Shown: one piece after another, positions 48,768-57,275 of the stretch
Numbering within the stretch: the stretch's first letter is position 1
Layout of the letters: the number at the start of each line of letters is the position of its first letter
Assembly: GCF_012275535.1 (NCBI RefSeq)
Contig: NZ_JAAVTK010000015.1
Location: 1 to 64,000, forward strand
Length of the DNA: 64,000 nt
Direction: 5' to 3'
Source: Hymenobacter artigasi
GTDB lineage: Bacteria; Bacteroidota; Bacteroidia; Cytophagales; Hymenobacteraceae
Made by a program: the position numbers and the translations under genes
The notes under the pieces: model-generated
Database searches by the model: none
Told to the model about the DNA's origin: nothing
What the model saw: only the letters and a program-made list of their open reading frames with translations

Positions 48768-50204
48768 ATGGCTACCACGCTCACCTTGTTTCAGCTAAAC
48801 GATGTGCACGGCTACCTGAACCTGCACCAGGAAGCTTTTTTTGGCCCGGCAGGGCTCGAATACCGCCGCTGCGGCGGCTACTCCCGCATTGCCACGCTCC
48901 TGCGCGAGTTGCGGGAGCAATATCCTCACCACCTGTTTTTTGATGGCGGCGACACCTTCCACGGCACCCGGCCGGTGGTAGCCACCGAGGGCGGCATCCT
49001 GCCCCCCATCCTCAATGAGCTGGGCATCGCCGCCATGACCGCGCACTGGGATTTTGCCTACGGCCCGGCCCGGCTCAATGAGCTGGTGAGCCAGCTCAAC
49101 TACCCGCTGCTGGCGGCCAATGTCTACCAGCAGGAAGGCGGCGCGCTGGCCTATGCGCCCACGTTGCTGCTGGAAACGGCGGGGCTGCGCGTGGGCATCA
49201 TCGGGCTGGCTTGCCCCATTGTGGACAAAACCATGCCGGCCCAGTTCAGCACCGGCCTCCGCTTCACGAATGGGGCCGTCGAGCTGCCGGGCCACGTGCA
49301 GCGCCTGCGCACCGAAGAGCGCGCCGACGTAATTATCCTGCTCTCGCACTGCGGCTTCCCACAGGATGTAGCCCTGCTCGAAGGCTGTCCCGGCATCGAC
49401 GTGTGCCTGAGCAGCCACACCCACAACCGCCTGTATACGCCTTTTGTAGCCGGCGGTGCGCTCGTGATTCAATCCGGGGCCCACGGTTCTTTCCTGGGAC
49501 GCCTCATCCTCACGGTGGAGCAGGGCCGCGTGGTTTCTCATACGCACGAGCTGCATGAAATCGGCGAGCACATCGCACCCGATGCGGCCCTGCAGGCCCG
49601 CATCGACGCGGCCCTGGTCCCGTTTGCCGCGCTGGATGAAGTGGTGGGCACCACGGCTACCGGCCTGCACCGCCTTACGGCAGTCGAGTGCCCGGCCGAT
49701 GATTTTTTGCTGGCCAGCCTGCAGGCCCTGGTGCCCGCCGACCTGTATTTTTCCAACGGCTGGCGCTACGGCGCGCCCATCGCGCCCGGCCCAGTGCTGC
49801 TCAGCGACCTATATGACCTAGTGCCGATGGACCCCGAAATTGAAACCGTGGAGCTTACCGGCGCCGAGCTGCAAGTGATGCTCGAGCAGAACCTCGAAGG
49901 CACCTACAGCCAAAACCCGCTGCACCAGATGGGCGGCTACGTGAAGCGGACCCTGGGCATGAAAGCTTATTACAAGGCAGAAAATCCCAAGGGCAGCCGC
50001 CTGCAAGCGGTGTTTGTGCAAGGCCAGGCCCTGGACCTGGCCCGTACCTATACGGCGGCCTTCATTACCTCGCAGGGCGTGCCCCACCGGTTTGGCCGCC
50101 ACCGCCACCAAACCGGCCACCACACCATAGCGGCCATGCGCGCCTACCTGGCGCAGCACCACCCACTGGTGGTGCATCCGCACGACACGTTTGTGGTTGC
50201 CTGA
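48768..50204 (+). CDS. SoxB-like metallophosphoesterase/5'-nucleotidase family hydrolase
   Basis: 478 residues without a signal peptide. The metal ligands are in QLNDVHGYL (D12, H14), FDGGDTFHG, SHCGF and SSHTHNRL. Instead of the nucleotidase motif GNHEFDYG it has AHWDFAYGP, close to the GHWEFTYG of SoxB, the thiosulfohydrolase that releases sulfate from SoxY-bound sulfur. No soxYZ is nearby, and the lack of an export signal speaks against a true Sox role. It may hydrolyse a soluble sulfonate ester or a nucleotide. The call rests on that motif and the neighbours. Confidence 0.75.
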   Translation: MATTLTLFQLNDVHGYLNLHQEAFFGPAGLEYRRCGGYSRIATLLRELREQYPHHLFFDGGDTFHGTRPVVATEGGILPPILNELGIAAMTAHWDFAYGPARLNELVSQLNYPLLAANVYQQEGGALAYAPTLLLETAGLRVGIIGLACPIVDKTMPAQFSTGLRFTNGAVELPGHVQRLRTEERADVIILLSHCGFPQDVALLEGCPGIDVCLSSHTHNRLYTPFVAGGALVIQSGAHGSFLGRLILTVEQGRVVSHTHELHEIGEHIAPDAALQARIDAALVPFAALDEVVGTTATGLHRLTAVECPADDFLLASLQALVPADLYFSNGWRYGAPIAPGPVLLSDLYDLVPMDPEIETVELTGAELQVMLEQNLEGTYSQNPLHQMGGYVKRTLGMKAYYKAENPKGSRLQAVFVQGQALDLARTYTAAFITSQGVPHRFGRHRHQTGHHTIAAMRAYLAQHHPLVVHPHDTFVVA

Positions 50205-50249
50205 CGGCTACATTGCCTCAGCCGGCCCGGCCTGTTTCTCCCCAGACCC

Positions 50250-50309
50250 AACATGCCACCTGCCCGCCCTAACGCTCCGGTTGAGAGCAGGGCGGGCAGG
50301 TGGCATGTT
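50250..50309. terminator. Long perfect hairpin after the SoxB-like gene
   Basis: A 21-bp perfect stem (AACATGCCACCTGCCCGCCC plus T) around an 18-nt loop lies between two convergent genes. There is no T-tract; it may still end transcription or protect mRNA ends. Confidence 0.7.
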
Positions 50310-50352
50310 GGTTTCAGCCGCCACGGGATATACCAGCGGCCGCAGGCGCAGG

Positions 50353-50601
50353 CTACCGGGCCGAATCGGCCGGGCCGGCTCCCAGAATGGCGCGCACCTG
50401 CGGCCCGTCAAAAGGCAGCCCGTTGAGCGGGGCCAGCAGGCACCAGTCGAAAGCTCCCATGGAAAGCGGCACCAGGCCCAGTACCGATAACGCCCAGCCT
50501 TTCCGGCCCATGGCCAGGCCCGTCCCAATCAGACCGGTACCGATGGCAATGCGGGCCGCCCGGCCACCGGGCGAGGCAATTAAACGAATGAAATTATCCA
50601 T
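50353..50601 (-). CDS. DUF2892 (YgaP-type) membrane protein
   Basis: 82 residues with two membrane segments (ARIAIGTGLIGTGLAMG and WALSVLGLVPLSMGAFDWCL) in the DUF2892 pattern. In YgaP this hairpin anchors a rhodanese domain to the inner membrane. Here it is a separate gene beyond the sulfur operon and may partner the cytoplasmic rhodanese at 42.2 kb. Confidence 0.8.
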   Translation of the reverse strand: MDNFIRLIASPGGRAARIAIGTGLIGTGLAMGRKGWALSVLGLVPLSMGAFDWCLLAPLNGLPFDGPQVRAILGAGPADSAR

Positions 50602-50701
50602 AACGCGGAGGAGTAAGTGTGAGGTATTCGCTGAAAAAATCCAGCTGATAAACTATACGGCCGCACGGGACAACCGTTCGCCGGGCTCCGGATAGTAGCT
50701 T

Positions 50702-51235
50702 ATGTGCTCCGGCCGTGCCCAATGCACGATTCCTCCTGCACTACTAATTCAAGAGGTAGCCCGCGCTGGCCAATGGGCGTGTACGAGGTGCGCCTGGGGG
50801 CGCAGAATGCCTCTGCACCGGGGTAGCCATCCGTATCAACTCCCTGTTCGCGTCCCACCCGGTGCCATGGCCGGCGCTACACGGATGCGGGCCGTTATCA
50901 ATCAGCCCTTACACACGGTTTTTGCCGGCGGCTGCGTGCGTGCGTCCGTACTGGGCGAGACAGAGGACTATACGGTAGTTATTCTGCCGCCACCGGTGGC
51001 CCCGCGTGCCGGCTTTGTGGCAGACCTGCCAGCCGCGTGCAACGGGCTGGTGCAGTTCCGCGATACCAGCCAATACGCGCCGGTAGGGTGGCAATGGTCG
51101 TTTGGCGACGGGGGCACGGCCACCCAGCAGCATCCCGTGCACCAATGCGCAGCTCCTGGCTCGTACATGGTTTCGTTACAGGCCCGCAGCCTACGGAACC
51201 CAAACCAGCACGAAAACGGGTTATGTCACTCTTAG
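50702..51235 (+). pseudogene. GEVED/PKD protein fragment
   Basis: The frame contains GATRMRAVINQ...CVRASVLGETEDYTVVI, the end of a GEVED domain, then a PKD domain (FRDTSQYAPVGWQWSFGDGG, then GSYMVSL). The part before about residue 55 is out of frame with this fold, no signal peptide exists, and the end runs into a transposase. These domains normally belong to large secreted adhesins or proteases, so this is a remnant. Confidence 0.72.
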
Positions 51236-51240
51236 CTCGC

Positions 51241-51798
51241 TCACCGCTGGCCCCCGGCCGGCGGCTTGCCTGCCGGCACCCACTTTTGGCAAAACAATAG
51301 GCCAGCACGGGTCCGCTTGGCCGCTGGCAGTAAGGGCCGGGCCGCCCGGCTATCGTGGCCGTTGGCGGCGTGTACAAGCACGCGCCAAATGTGCCCGCCC
51401 GTGTCGCAGAGCACTTGCTGTTTGCGCCCGTTAACGCGCTTGTGCGCGTCGAGGCCCCGCTGCTGGTTCAGGCGCGGGGCCTGGTTGACGCTTTGCGCAT
51501 CGACCAGCGCCAGGGACGGGGTGGGCCGGCGGTTACACGCCAGCCGGTCGGCGCGGTTGGCGGCCTCGTTGAGCCGTTGCAGCAGGCCGGTAATTTGCCA
51601 TCGGGCAAAATAGTGGTACACGGCCGACCAGGGCGGAAAACAAGCTGGCAGGCTGCGCCACTGGCAGCCGGTGCGGTACACGTAGCGCAGGGCGTCAACA
51701 ACTTGGCGCAAACACAAGCGCCGCTTCCGTTGCAGCGGCAGCAAGGGCGCAATAACTTGCCACTGCGAGTCAGTGAGGGGTTGATAGCCGTCAACCAT
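51241..51798 (-). pseudogene. Truncated IS5-type (IS427-like) transposase
   Basis: 185 residues: the N-terminal DUF4096 part (LTDSQWQVIAPLLPLQRK, then LRYVYRTGCQWRSLPACFPP) and the first catalytic Asp region (LALVDAQSVNQAP). The second Asp and the Glu of the DDE triad are missing or out of frame. Full-length relatives have about 250 residues. The broken end abuts the GEVED/PKD remnant. No clear terminal inverted repeats were found. Confidence 0.8.
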
Positions 51799-51935
51799 AA
51801 TGCGAACCGGAGCCTACGAACTCCTGCCCCAACTTACTGGCTCGTTTCTTTTTGCCCTGCCCAATTCCCAAACACGCTATAAGCTAATTTTGGTGCTCCA
51901 CCAGACCACTCAGTCTACGCTCAACAGGTACGATT

Positions 51936-52262
51936 ATGGGGTTTTTCAACCGATTTAAGCCTCAACTACGGGCTGAGGAGCTATTCAGTGCCACACAGGC
52001 GGCTAGGTCCTCCAGTAAAGACCACGCTAAAATGACACGGGAAGAATTAGAGGCAGAAGAGAAAAAAATGAAAGCGCAAAAAACCATCACGGCGCTGGTC
52101 ATTGGGGTGGTGATTGGTCTCGCTGTTTGGTCTGCGACCCATCATAAAGGGTTTGCCCTGACGGGTATGCTGCTGCTTTTTGCTTGTTGGATTGCTCACA
52201 AAAACTCCCAAAACCTAAAGAGCGTTCGAGCGGAAATAAGCCGCAGGGATACGGTTGGTTAA
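51936..52262 (+). CDS. Small membrane protein, unknown
   Basis: 108 residues: a charged N-terminal half (MTREELEAEEKKMKAQ) and two adjacent hydrophobic segments (TALVIGVVIGLAVWSA and GFALTGMLLLFACWIAHK). It is more AT-rich than its neighbours. I know no family. It is the first intact gene after the transposase remnant. Confidence 0.65.
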   Translation: MGFFNRFKPQLRAEELFSATQAARSSSKDHAKMTREELEAEEKKMKAQKTITALVIGVVIGLAVWSATHHKGFALTGMLLLFACWIAHKNSQNLKSVRAEISRRDTVG

Positions 52263-52383
52263 GCAAGGTGCTGTGGCCCGGTTTCGGTCGACATGTTGAG
52301 CCTAATCGTTGAGGCCTCGAACCCGTGAACAGCGTTGGCCGGTACCCCAGACAAAGAACCAAGCTGGCTGGGGTAGTTCACTT

Positions 52384-52438
52384 AAACGGTCCTGCCGTAA
52401 ACGCGCTCCGTTCAATGGAAGGAGCATATTACCTTCGC
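52384..52438 (+). promoter_or_regulatory. Recurring promoter element P, copy A (GNAT gene)
   Basis: AAACGGTCCTGCCGTAAACG, CGCTCCGTTCA, then GGAAGGAG and the -7-like box TACCTTCG (52430-52437), 13 bp before the GNAT start. Other copies at 54.2, 55.8, 56.6, 57.9, 59.8 and 60.4 kb. Confidence 0.65.
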
Positions 52439-52451
52439 TGAAAACCCTGCG

Positions 52452-52967
52452 ATGATTAAACTAGCCCCCATGCAGCCGGAAGAAGGCGCCTGTTTTTACC
52501 CGTGGATTGGCGACCCCGACGTCATTCACTATTCGCTGTCCGCTTTCCAAGCGATGAAGACGCCGGCGCAGATTGACCACTGGTTCGCGGCGACCTTACA
52601 GGATGAGAAAAGCATCAATCTCGGCATCTATCTGCAAGAAACTAACGCTTTGATTGGCTACGCGGGCCTCTCGAACCTTTCCACCACCAACCAGTCGGGC
52701 GAATATTTCATCCTGATTGGGGAGAAAGCCTATTGGGGGAAAGGGGTGGGCACGGCGGTGACGAAACAGGTGCTCACCCTGGGATTTACCGTGCACCGGC
52801 TCAATCGCATTATGCTCACGGTTTCCGAATCGAATCTGGGCGGCGTGAAAGCGTATACCAACGCCGGTTTTGTGGTGGAGGGGCGCCTGCGAGCGGCCTG
52901 CTGTCGCAACGGCCTGTTCCACGATAAAATCGTGATGTCGGTTCTGAAGGCGGAATGGCAGCTGTGA
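52452..52967 (+). CDS. GNAT-family N-acetyltransferase (RimJ/RimL-like)
   Basis: 171 residues with the GNAT fold: YLQETNALIGYAGLSNL, the acetyl-CoA loop GEKAYWGKGVGTAV (Q/R-x-x-G-x-A/G type), LNRIMLTVSESNLGGVKAYT and GFVVEGRLR. It acetylates an amine on a protein N-terminus or small molecule; the substrate is unknown. Preceded by element P copy A. Its 3' end overlaps, on the other strand, the frame of the neighbouring lipoprotein. Confidence 0.88.
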   Translation: MIKLAPMQPEEGACFYPWIGDPDVIHYSLSAFQAMKTPAQIDHWFAATLQDEKSINLGIYLQETNALIGYAGLSNLSTTNQSGEYFILIGEKAYWGKGVGTAVTKQVLTLGFTVHRLNRIMLTVSESNLGGVKAYTNAGFVVEGRLRAACCRNGLFHDKIVMSVLKAEWQL

Positions 52968-54144
52968 AAGCTGCTTGTGGTCTAGGAAAACCTTCAAAGT
53001 AGCAGACAAGGAGATTATTGCTTTCCCCAAATCGATAGCAATAGCGATAACTCTTACGTGTCCGCTTCCTGTCATCGTTCGAATCCGTGACCTCCTCGGC
53101 CACATAGCCCGCTGCGTTGCGTCGAAAGCGCGTGCGCTCCCGCTTCTCTTCCTGCCAAGCATCACAGGCAAACGCGCACCGGCGCTTGAACACGACTTCG
53201 GCCGATTCCACTTGCCGCAAGCGCCCGTCCGCTGTGTAGGCAAAATGGCGGCGAATGAACTGGTCTTCGGGCTCGGCCGAGTGCGTCGGAAAGGACGAAT
53301 GGCCGGCGAAACGTAATTCTTCCGCGAGTCGTCCCTTTGCATCATACCGGTAGGCCAGTAGGGCAGACGTATCGTTGCGGGCACTGAGCGTGAGCGCGTG
53401 GACGAGCCGGTGGGCCCGGTCATAGGCGTATCGCGTGCGTTGGTCGCGTTTTCCGCGGTCCGTAGTGACGTACGCGACGCAGTGGCCCCGCGCATTGTAG
53501 GTGTAGGCACCCCGCGTACGCTCTTCGCCGTGTTCGTCGAAGAATAGGACTTCTTGGAGCACGACGCCGACGCCGTACCGGCGCTTGGTAAACAGCGCCG
53601 GCTGGCCGGTGGCTTGTACCGCTTGCACCAGCGGGGAGTGCAGGACGGCCGGCAGGTCCTGGAGACGGACGATGGACCGAAACGGGTTGGTGTTCACGGT
53701 GAGGGAACTGGGGTCGTCGGGTGTCTCCCGCACGTATTCGCGCACGGTACGCCCCCACCAGCTGTAGTCGTAGTCCGTGATTTTAACCCCCACGTTGGAA
53801 TGCAGCTCGTAGCGGCGCACCAAGCGGTTGCCGGCGTACACGTTGCCGGTAATCATCGTGAGGTACCCCCCCGGCCAGTATGGGCCCACATACTGCCGGT
53901 AGTACTTGAACACGAGCCGGCCGTGCCGGTCGTAGGCGCGCACATTCAGCAGGGTATCGCCGGTAGACTGCTCCACCCGCCGCAAGCTGAGGGGAGGATT
54001 TGCGTTGTCGGCCAAGTCGTTGTCCAGCGCGTAGACAGTCCCGGGCTCCGGTTCTGCCTCCAGGGCGACGCCTATCGGTTCACACGCCACGACTATCCCG
54101 GCGAACGCGAGAAGCCAGAAACGAGGATGCCGAAAAACAGCCAT
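52816..54144 (-). CDS. RHS/YD-like lipoprotein, 3' end probably lost
   Basis: 442 residues as read. The N-terminus is a lipoprotein signal with lipobox VVAC (Cys21). The rest consists of Tyr-rich strand repeats such as YDRHGRLVFKYY, YNARGHCVAYV, YRYDAKGRLAEEL and YTADGRLRQVE, resembling RHS/YD repeats or MORN-like output-string proteins. The last 50 residues are the antisense of the GNAT gene and look like read-through (many Pro, Arg, Ser). So the natural C-terminus near 52975 seems to have been lost and the frame now ends by chance. Confidence 0.7.
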   Translation of the reverse strand: MAVFRHPRFWLLAFAGIVVACEPIGVALEAEPEPGTVYALDNDLADNANPPLSLRRVEQSTGDTLLNVRAYDRHGRLVFKYYRQYVGPYWPGGYLTMITGNVYAGNRLVRRYELHSNVGVKITDYDYSWWGRTVREYVRETPDDPSSLTVNTNPFRSIVRLQDLPAVLHSPLVQAVQATGQPALFTKRRYGVGVVLQEVLFFDEHGEERTRGAYTYNARGHCVAYVTTDRGKRDQRTRYAYDRAHRLVHALTLSARNDTSALLAYRYDAKGRLAEELRFAGHSSFPTHSAEPEDQFIRRHFAYTADGRLRQVESAEVVFKRRCAFACDAWQEEKRERTRFRRNAAGYVAEEVTDSNDDRKRTRKSYRYCYRFGESNNLLVCYFEGFPRPQAAFTAAIPPSEPTSRFYRGTGRCDSRPLAGAPPPQNRRWYTLSRRPDSIRKP

Positions 54145-54218
54145 GGGATAAAGAGCAAGGAAACAGACCGAAATAAGACCTTAATTGCATAGAAACAATT
54201 TCAAGGCACTGTATATTC

Positions 54219-54266
54219 AAACGGTCGTGCCTTGAACACGCTTCGTTCAAAAATAGGAGCGATTGT
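54219..54266 (+). promoter_or_regulatory. Recurring promoter element P, copy B (orphan)
   Basis: AAACGGTCGTGCCTTGAACA, CGCTTCGTTCA and ATAGGAGCGATTG. It points toward the 3' end of a minus-strand gene, so no gene is now served; the downstream gene may have been deleted. Confidence 0.5.
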
Positions 54267-54285
54267 CTGACCGGTCCGAGCGGGT

Positions 54286-55782
54286 CTAGGGGTTTTCCAG
54301 CAACCGCAGGGCCTGTGCCAGCCAGTCCTCGTCTCGGGCCAGGCGCACGTCCGGCGCGACGCCGACGGCCTCGTAGGCAACCTGATTCGGCAGGCGCAGC
54401 GTGGTGGTGCTCAACTGTAAGCCCCAGCACGGCGTGGGGAGCGAGAAAACGTTGCCGTAGCCCACGAAGCCGCCAGAATTCTCACCCGCCAGCGTTGTCT
54501 TGGTGGAGTGCTTGGCCCAGAACAAGAGCGTTTCGCAGGTGCTGGCACATCCCCGGTCGTAAAGAATGACGACCCGCTCCGGGCGGCCGACGATGCCGGT
54601 GAAGGTCTTTACTGGCACGGTGGGGTCGGACCGGAACTGGCCCGCCGGCACGTGGTGCAACCAGCGCAGTGTGGTCCGCACCCGCTGCAAGGCGTCCGCG
54701 CCGTAGTCCGCCGAGTCGTGTTGCATGCGGCGGTAATACTCCGTCAGCCGCGCCACGTTGTCGGGCGTCACGTAGTATTCTTCCCGCTGGTCGTCTTGGA
54801 ACGGGGCGGTGTACAGGAACGGGACCAAGGGCACCACGGCATCATCGGCACCGCCTCCGTTGCCGCGCACGTCAATAATCAGGTTCTGGGGCGGTCGGGC
54901 CGCGACTTGCTGGCAGACAGAATCGAGTTGTGTCCGCAAGCCCCCGTCAAAGGAGGGGAGGCGCAGGTACGCGGTCTTCGCCGTGAGGGCGCGGTAGGCC
55001 AGGGGACCGGCGACGGGCGGGGATGTTGGCTGGCCCACCTTCTGCCAGCTGGTGCCGCGCAGGTAGCCCTGCTCCTGAAAAACGTCGCCCAGGCAGCTCG
55101 CCGAATGGTTGCGGTTGTACTGGATAACCCGGTACCGCGATTCCCCGGGTAAGCGTTGCAGTTCCAGCTTCACCTGCCCCGTCCGCCACAGCGGGGTACG
55201 GGAGGTGACGATGACGCCCACGTAATCCCGAAAGCGGGTGCGGGAAGGCTGAATCTGTACGACATAGGTACTGTCAACCGTCTGGTAGCGGCCTTCGATA
55301 GCGGCGAGGGGATAGGTCCGGGCCAGCCGGGGCCGGCGTGTTTCAGCCTGTTGAAAGACGGCTCCGGTTTGAAACCGCTGGACGGCCGTCGCATCCCGGT
55401 CGTTCACGCCGGGGCGGGTGGCGCCGCTGATGTCGGTGTGTTGGTCGTGGAAGAACTCCACGTACGCCACGAGCACCGGCAAGCAATGGGACTCTTTTTT
55501 CGCCCGTGCCGATGCCCGGCGGAGCCGGCGCTTCAACCGCTCATAGGCAGGGCGGGTCAGGGCAGTGACGTCGTGCGCGTAAGCCGGCAGGTTGCGCTCC
55601 AGATAATTGACGACGTAATCAAAGTCCTGGGTGCAGCCGCAGGGTTGGGGAGGCGCGGATTGGGCCACGCAGGCCGTCCCTCCGAGCAGGAGCCAACCAA
55701 GGAAGTGCAGGCCAAGGAGAGGGCATTTTAGCACGCGGGACAGAAGCGGAGGCGGAACAGTAGGGGGAAGATTCGCAGACAA
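54286..55782 (-). CDS. S41-family peptidase (C-terminal processing protease-like)
   Basis: 498 residues with an N-terminal signal region (LLGLHFLGWLLLGGTACVAQ). The tail-specific-protease core is late: LRLPSFDGG, NLIIDVRGNGGGADD and the nucleophile Ser in YDRGCASTCETLLFWAKH, followed by GENSGGFVGYGN. No PDZ domain is evident. The Cys-Ala-Ser-Thr-Cys around the nucleophile is unusual. It cleaves proteins or peptides in the periplasm or at the surface; the target is unknown. Confidence 0.85.
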   Translation of the reverse strand: MSANLPPTVPPPLLSRVLKCPLLGLHFLGWLLLGGTACVAQSAPPQPCGCTQDFDYVVNYLERNLPAYAHDVTALTRPAYERLKRRLRRASARAKKESHCLPVLVAYVEFFHDQHTDISGATRPGVNDRDATAVQRFQTGAVFQQAETRRPRLARTYPLAAIEGRYQTVDSTYVVQIQPSRTRFRDYVGVIVTSRTPLWRTGQVKLELQRLPGESRYRVIQYNRNHSASCLGDVFQEQGYLRGTSWQKVGQPTSPPVAGPLAYRALTAKTAYLRLPSFDGGLRTQLDSVCQQVAARPPQNLIIDVRGNGGGADDAVVPLVPFLYTAPFQDDQREEYYVTPDNVARLTEYYRRMQHDSADYGADALQRVRTTLRWLHHVPAGQFRSDPTVPVKTFTGIVGRPERVVILYDRGCASTCETLLFWAKHSTKTTLAGENSGGFVGYGNVFSLPTPCWGLQLSTTTLRLPNQVAYEAVGVAPDVRLARDEDWLAQALRLLENP

Positions 55783-55821
55783 ACTTAATGCTGAGCTCTC
55801 ACCAAATCAGTCAGTTCAGCG

Positions 55822-55878
55822 AAACGGTCAGACGCTAAACGCGCTTAGTTCATAAATTGGAGGATTTACTTACCTTCC
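55822..55878 (+). promoter_or_regulatory. Recurring promoter element P, copy C (DUF6624 gene)
   Basis: AAACGGTCAGACGCTAAACG, CGCTTAGTTCA, AATTGGAGG and the -7-like TACCTTCC, five bases before the start codon at 55883. It is preceded by GTTCAGCG, as in copy D. Confidence 0.65.
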
Positions 55879-55882
55879 TGGC

Positions 55883-56542
55883 ATGAAGAACTTGCTGTAT
55901 GTGGCCTTACTCAGCGGGTTGGCCTGGCCGGCGGCGGCACAAATCAGCCCCAACCTTCGGCTCAAGCACGAGTTGGATAGCCTCTGCGAGGTCGACCAGC
56001 TTTACCGGGCCATGCTGTTTGACCCGCGGCTGACCCGTCGGCCGGATTCGCTGGCGAAGGTACTGGGCGTTGCGAAGGACCAGCTCAACCAGGCCATCAT
56101 GACCCATATGGTGCGGACGGACGCCACGAACCTGGCGCGCGTGCAGGCCATTCTGACGCAGTACGGCTACCCTGGCAGGTCCTTGGTGGGCATTCCCACC
56201 AACGAGGCCGCGTGGTACGTCATTCAGCACGCCCCAGCGCTCATCCCCCAGTACTTGCCGCTCATGAAGGCCGCCGCTGAAGCCGGAGAACTGCCCTTTT
56301 CGCGCTATGCCACGATGCTGGACCGCCAACTTATGTTCGAGGGCAAGGAGCAGGTGTACGGCACGCAGGCCCGCAGTGACCCCCACAACACGTACTTCAT
56401 CTGGCCCATCCAGCAGCCGGCGCAGGTGAACCAGCGCCGCAAACAGGCCGGCTTCACCACGACGGTGGAGGAAAATGCCGCCCGGCTGCACGTGATATAC
56501 AAGGCACTGACCTTGGCCGACGTCGCAAACATGCCCCAATAG
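55883..56542 (+). CDS. Exported DUF6624 protein
   Basis: 219 residues with a signal peptide (LLYVALLSGLAWPAAAQ). The segment DATNLARVQAILTQYGYPGR, then WYVIQHAPALIPQYLPLMKAA, DRQLMFEGKEQVYGTQ, is typical of DUF6624, a family of unknown function. The start codon at 55883 is only a few bases after element P copy C, giving a nearly leaderless mRNA. Confidence 0.82.
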   Translation: MKNLLYVALLSGLAWPAAAQISPNLRLKHELDSLCEVDQLYRAMLFDPRLTRRPDSLAKVLGVAKDQLNQAIMTHMVRTDATNLARVQAILTQYGYPGRSLVGIPTNEAAWYVIQHAPALIPQYLPLMKAAAEAGELPFSRYATMLDRQLMFEGKEQVYGTQARSDPHNTYFIWPIQQPAQVNQRRKQAGFTTTVEENAARLHVIYKALTLADVANMPQ

Positions 56543-56600
56543 CTCAAGCTCCCCGCCGCTTCCTGAACCAGCCCGCCGTACTGCGAAGCGGAGTTCAGCG

Positions 56601-56650
56601 AAAGGGTGCTGTCATAAACGCGCTGTTTGGTAAAACGAGGGTATTATTGT
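56601..56650 (+). promoter_or_regulatory. Recurring promoter element P, copy D
   Basis: GTTCAGCGAAAGGGTGCTGT, ATAAACGCGCTGTTTGGTAA, then GAGGGTATTATTG with TATTATTG as the -7 box. It precedes the small gene at 56681. Confidence 0.6.
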
Positions 56651-56680
56651 GTTTCACTCGGGTCTGCATAGACCGACGCC

Positions 56681-57094
56681 ATGAAACAACGGAGCTTCGT
56701 TGACCGCCTGACGTTCACCCGGGTCGCTTCCTGGTCCGACCGCGGGTCTCATCGCCGAAGCTTGGCCCATCACGGCTTGGCGGCGAAAAAGGTGTACTTG
56801 CTAGGGTATGCGGCCGCTTCCTCCGCCACCGTCCATCGCATCTGCCAGTGTGTGCAGCGGCAAAGCGCGGGGTGCTTGCGTAGGGTGTTTCGGGAATTGC
56901 CCCACAGCGCAGAATGGTGGTCCGAACCCCTTGGGCCGATGTGCACCGTCTACTTACTGGTAGAACCTGGCCACGCCCCACAGCTGGTCGTTCTCGATTC
57001 CTGCCCAGAGTCGCCGGTGTTGCTCGATGTGCCGGCGCAGGGGTTTCCTTTCCATTTCCTGTTCGGTAAAACCATCGTGAGCGAGGCCACTTAA
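56681..57094 (+). CDS. Hypothetical protein
   Basis: 137 residues, ATG 30 bp after element P copy D. No family recognised. The sequence has five Cys and no signal peptide; the C-terminal part (MCTVYLLVEPGHAPQLVVLD) looks like a folded strand region, while the N-terminal third is Arg/Ser-rich. The promoter-like element is the main support for it being a gene. Confidence 0.45.
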   Translation: MKQRSFVDRLTFTRVASWSDRGSHRRSLAHHGLAAKKVYLLGYAAASSATVHRICQCVQRQSAGCLRRVFRELPHSAEWWSEPLGPMCTVYLLVEPGHAPQLVVLDSCPESPVLLDVPAQGFPFHFLFGKTIVSEAT

Positions 57095-57242
57095 GGTCCC
57101 TGAAACACCTGCAGGAAATGAAACGGGCAGTTTACCGAAACGGTGATTTGAATAGCTGCAGTCTTCCGGATGGGGCCAAGAATGGTCCGCTAGCGGTTCT
57201 AAAGCTGCTGCTTTCGAGCGATTGAAACCAACAGCTCCCGGT

Positions 57243-57269
57243 AAATGTACTTACATTGTACGTACATTT
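57243..57269. promoter_or_regulatory. mazEF operator
   Basis: AAATGTAC-N11-GTACATTT, a perfect 8-bp dyad ending seven bases before the mazE start. Antitoxins of this class repress their own promoter through such sites. Confidence 0.68.
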
Positions 57270-57275
57270 ACTTTC

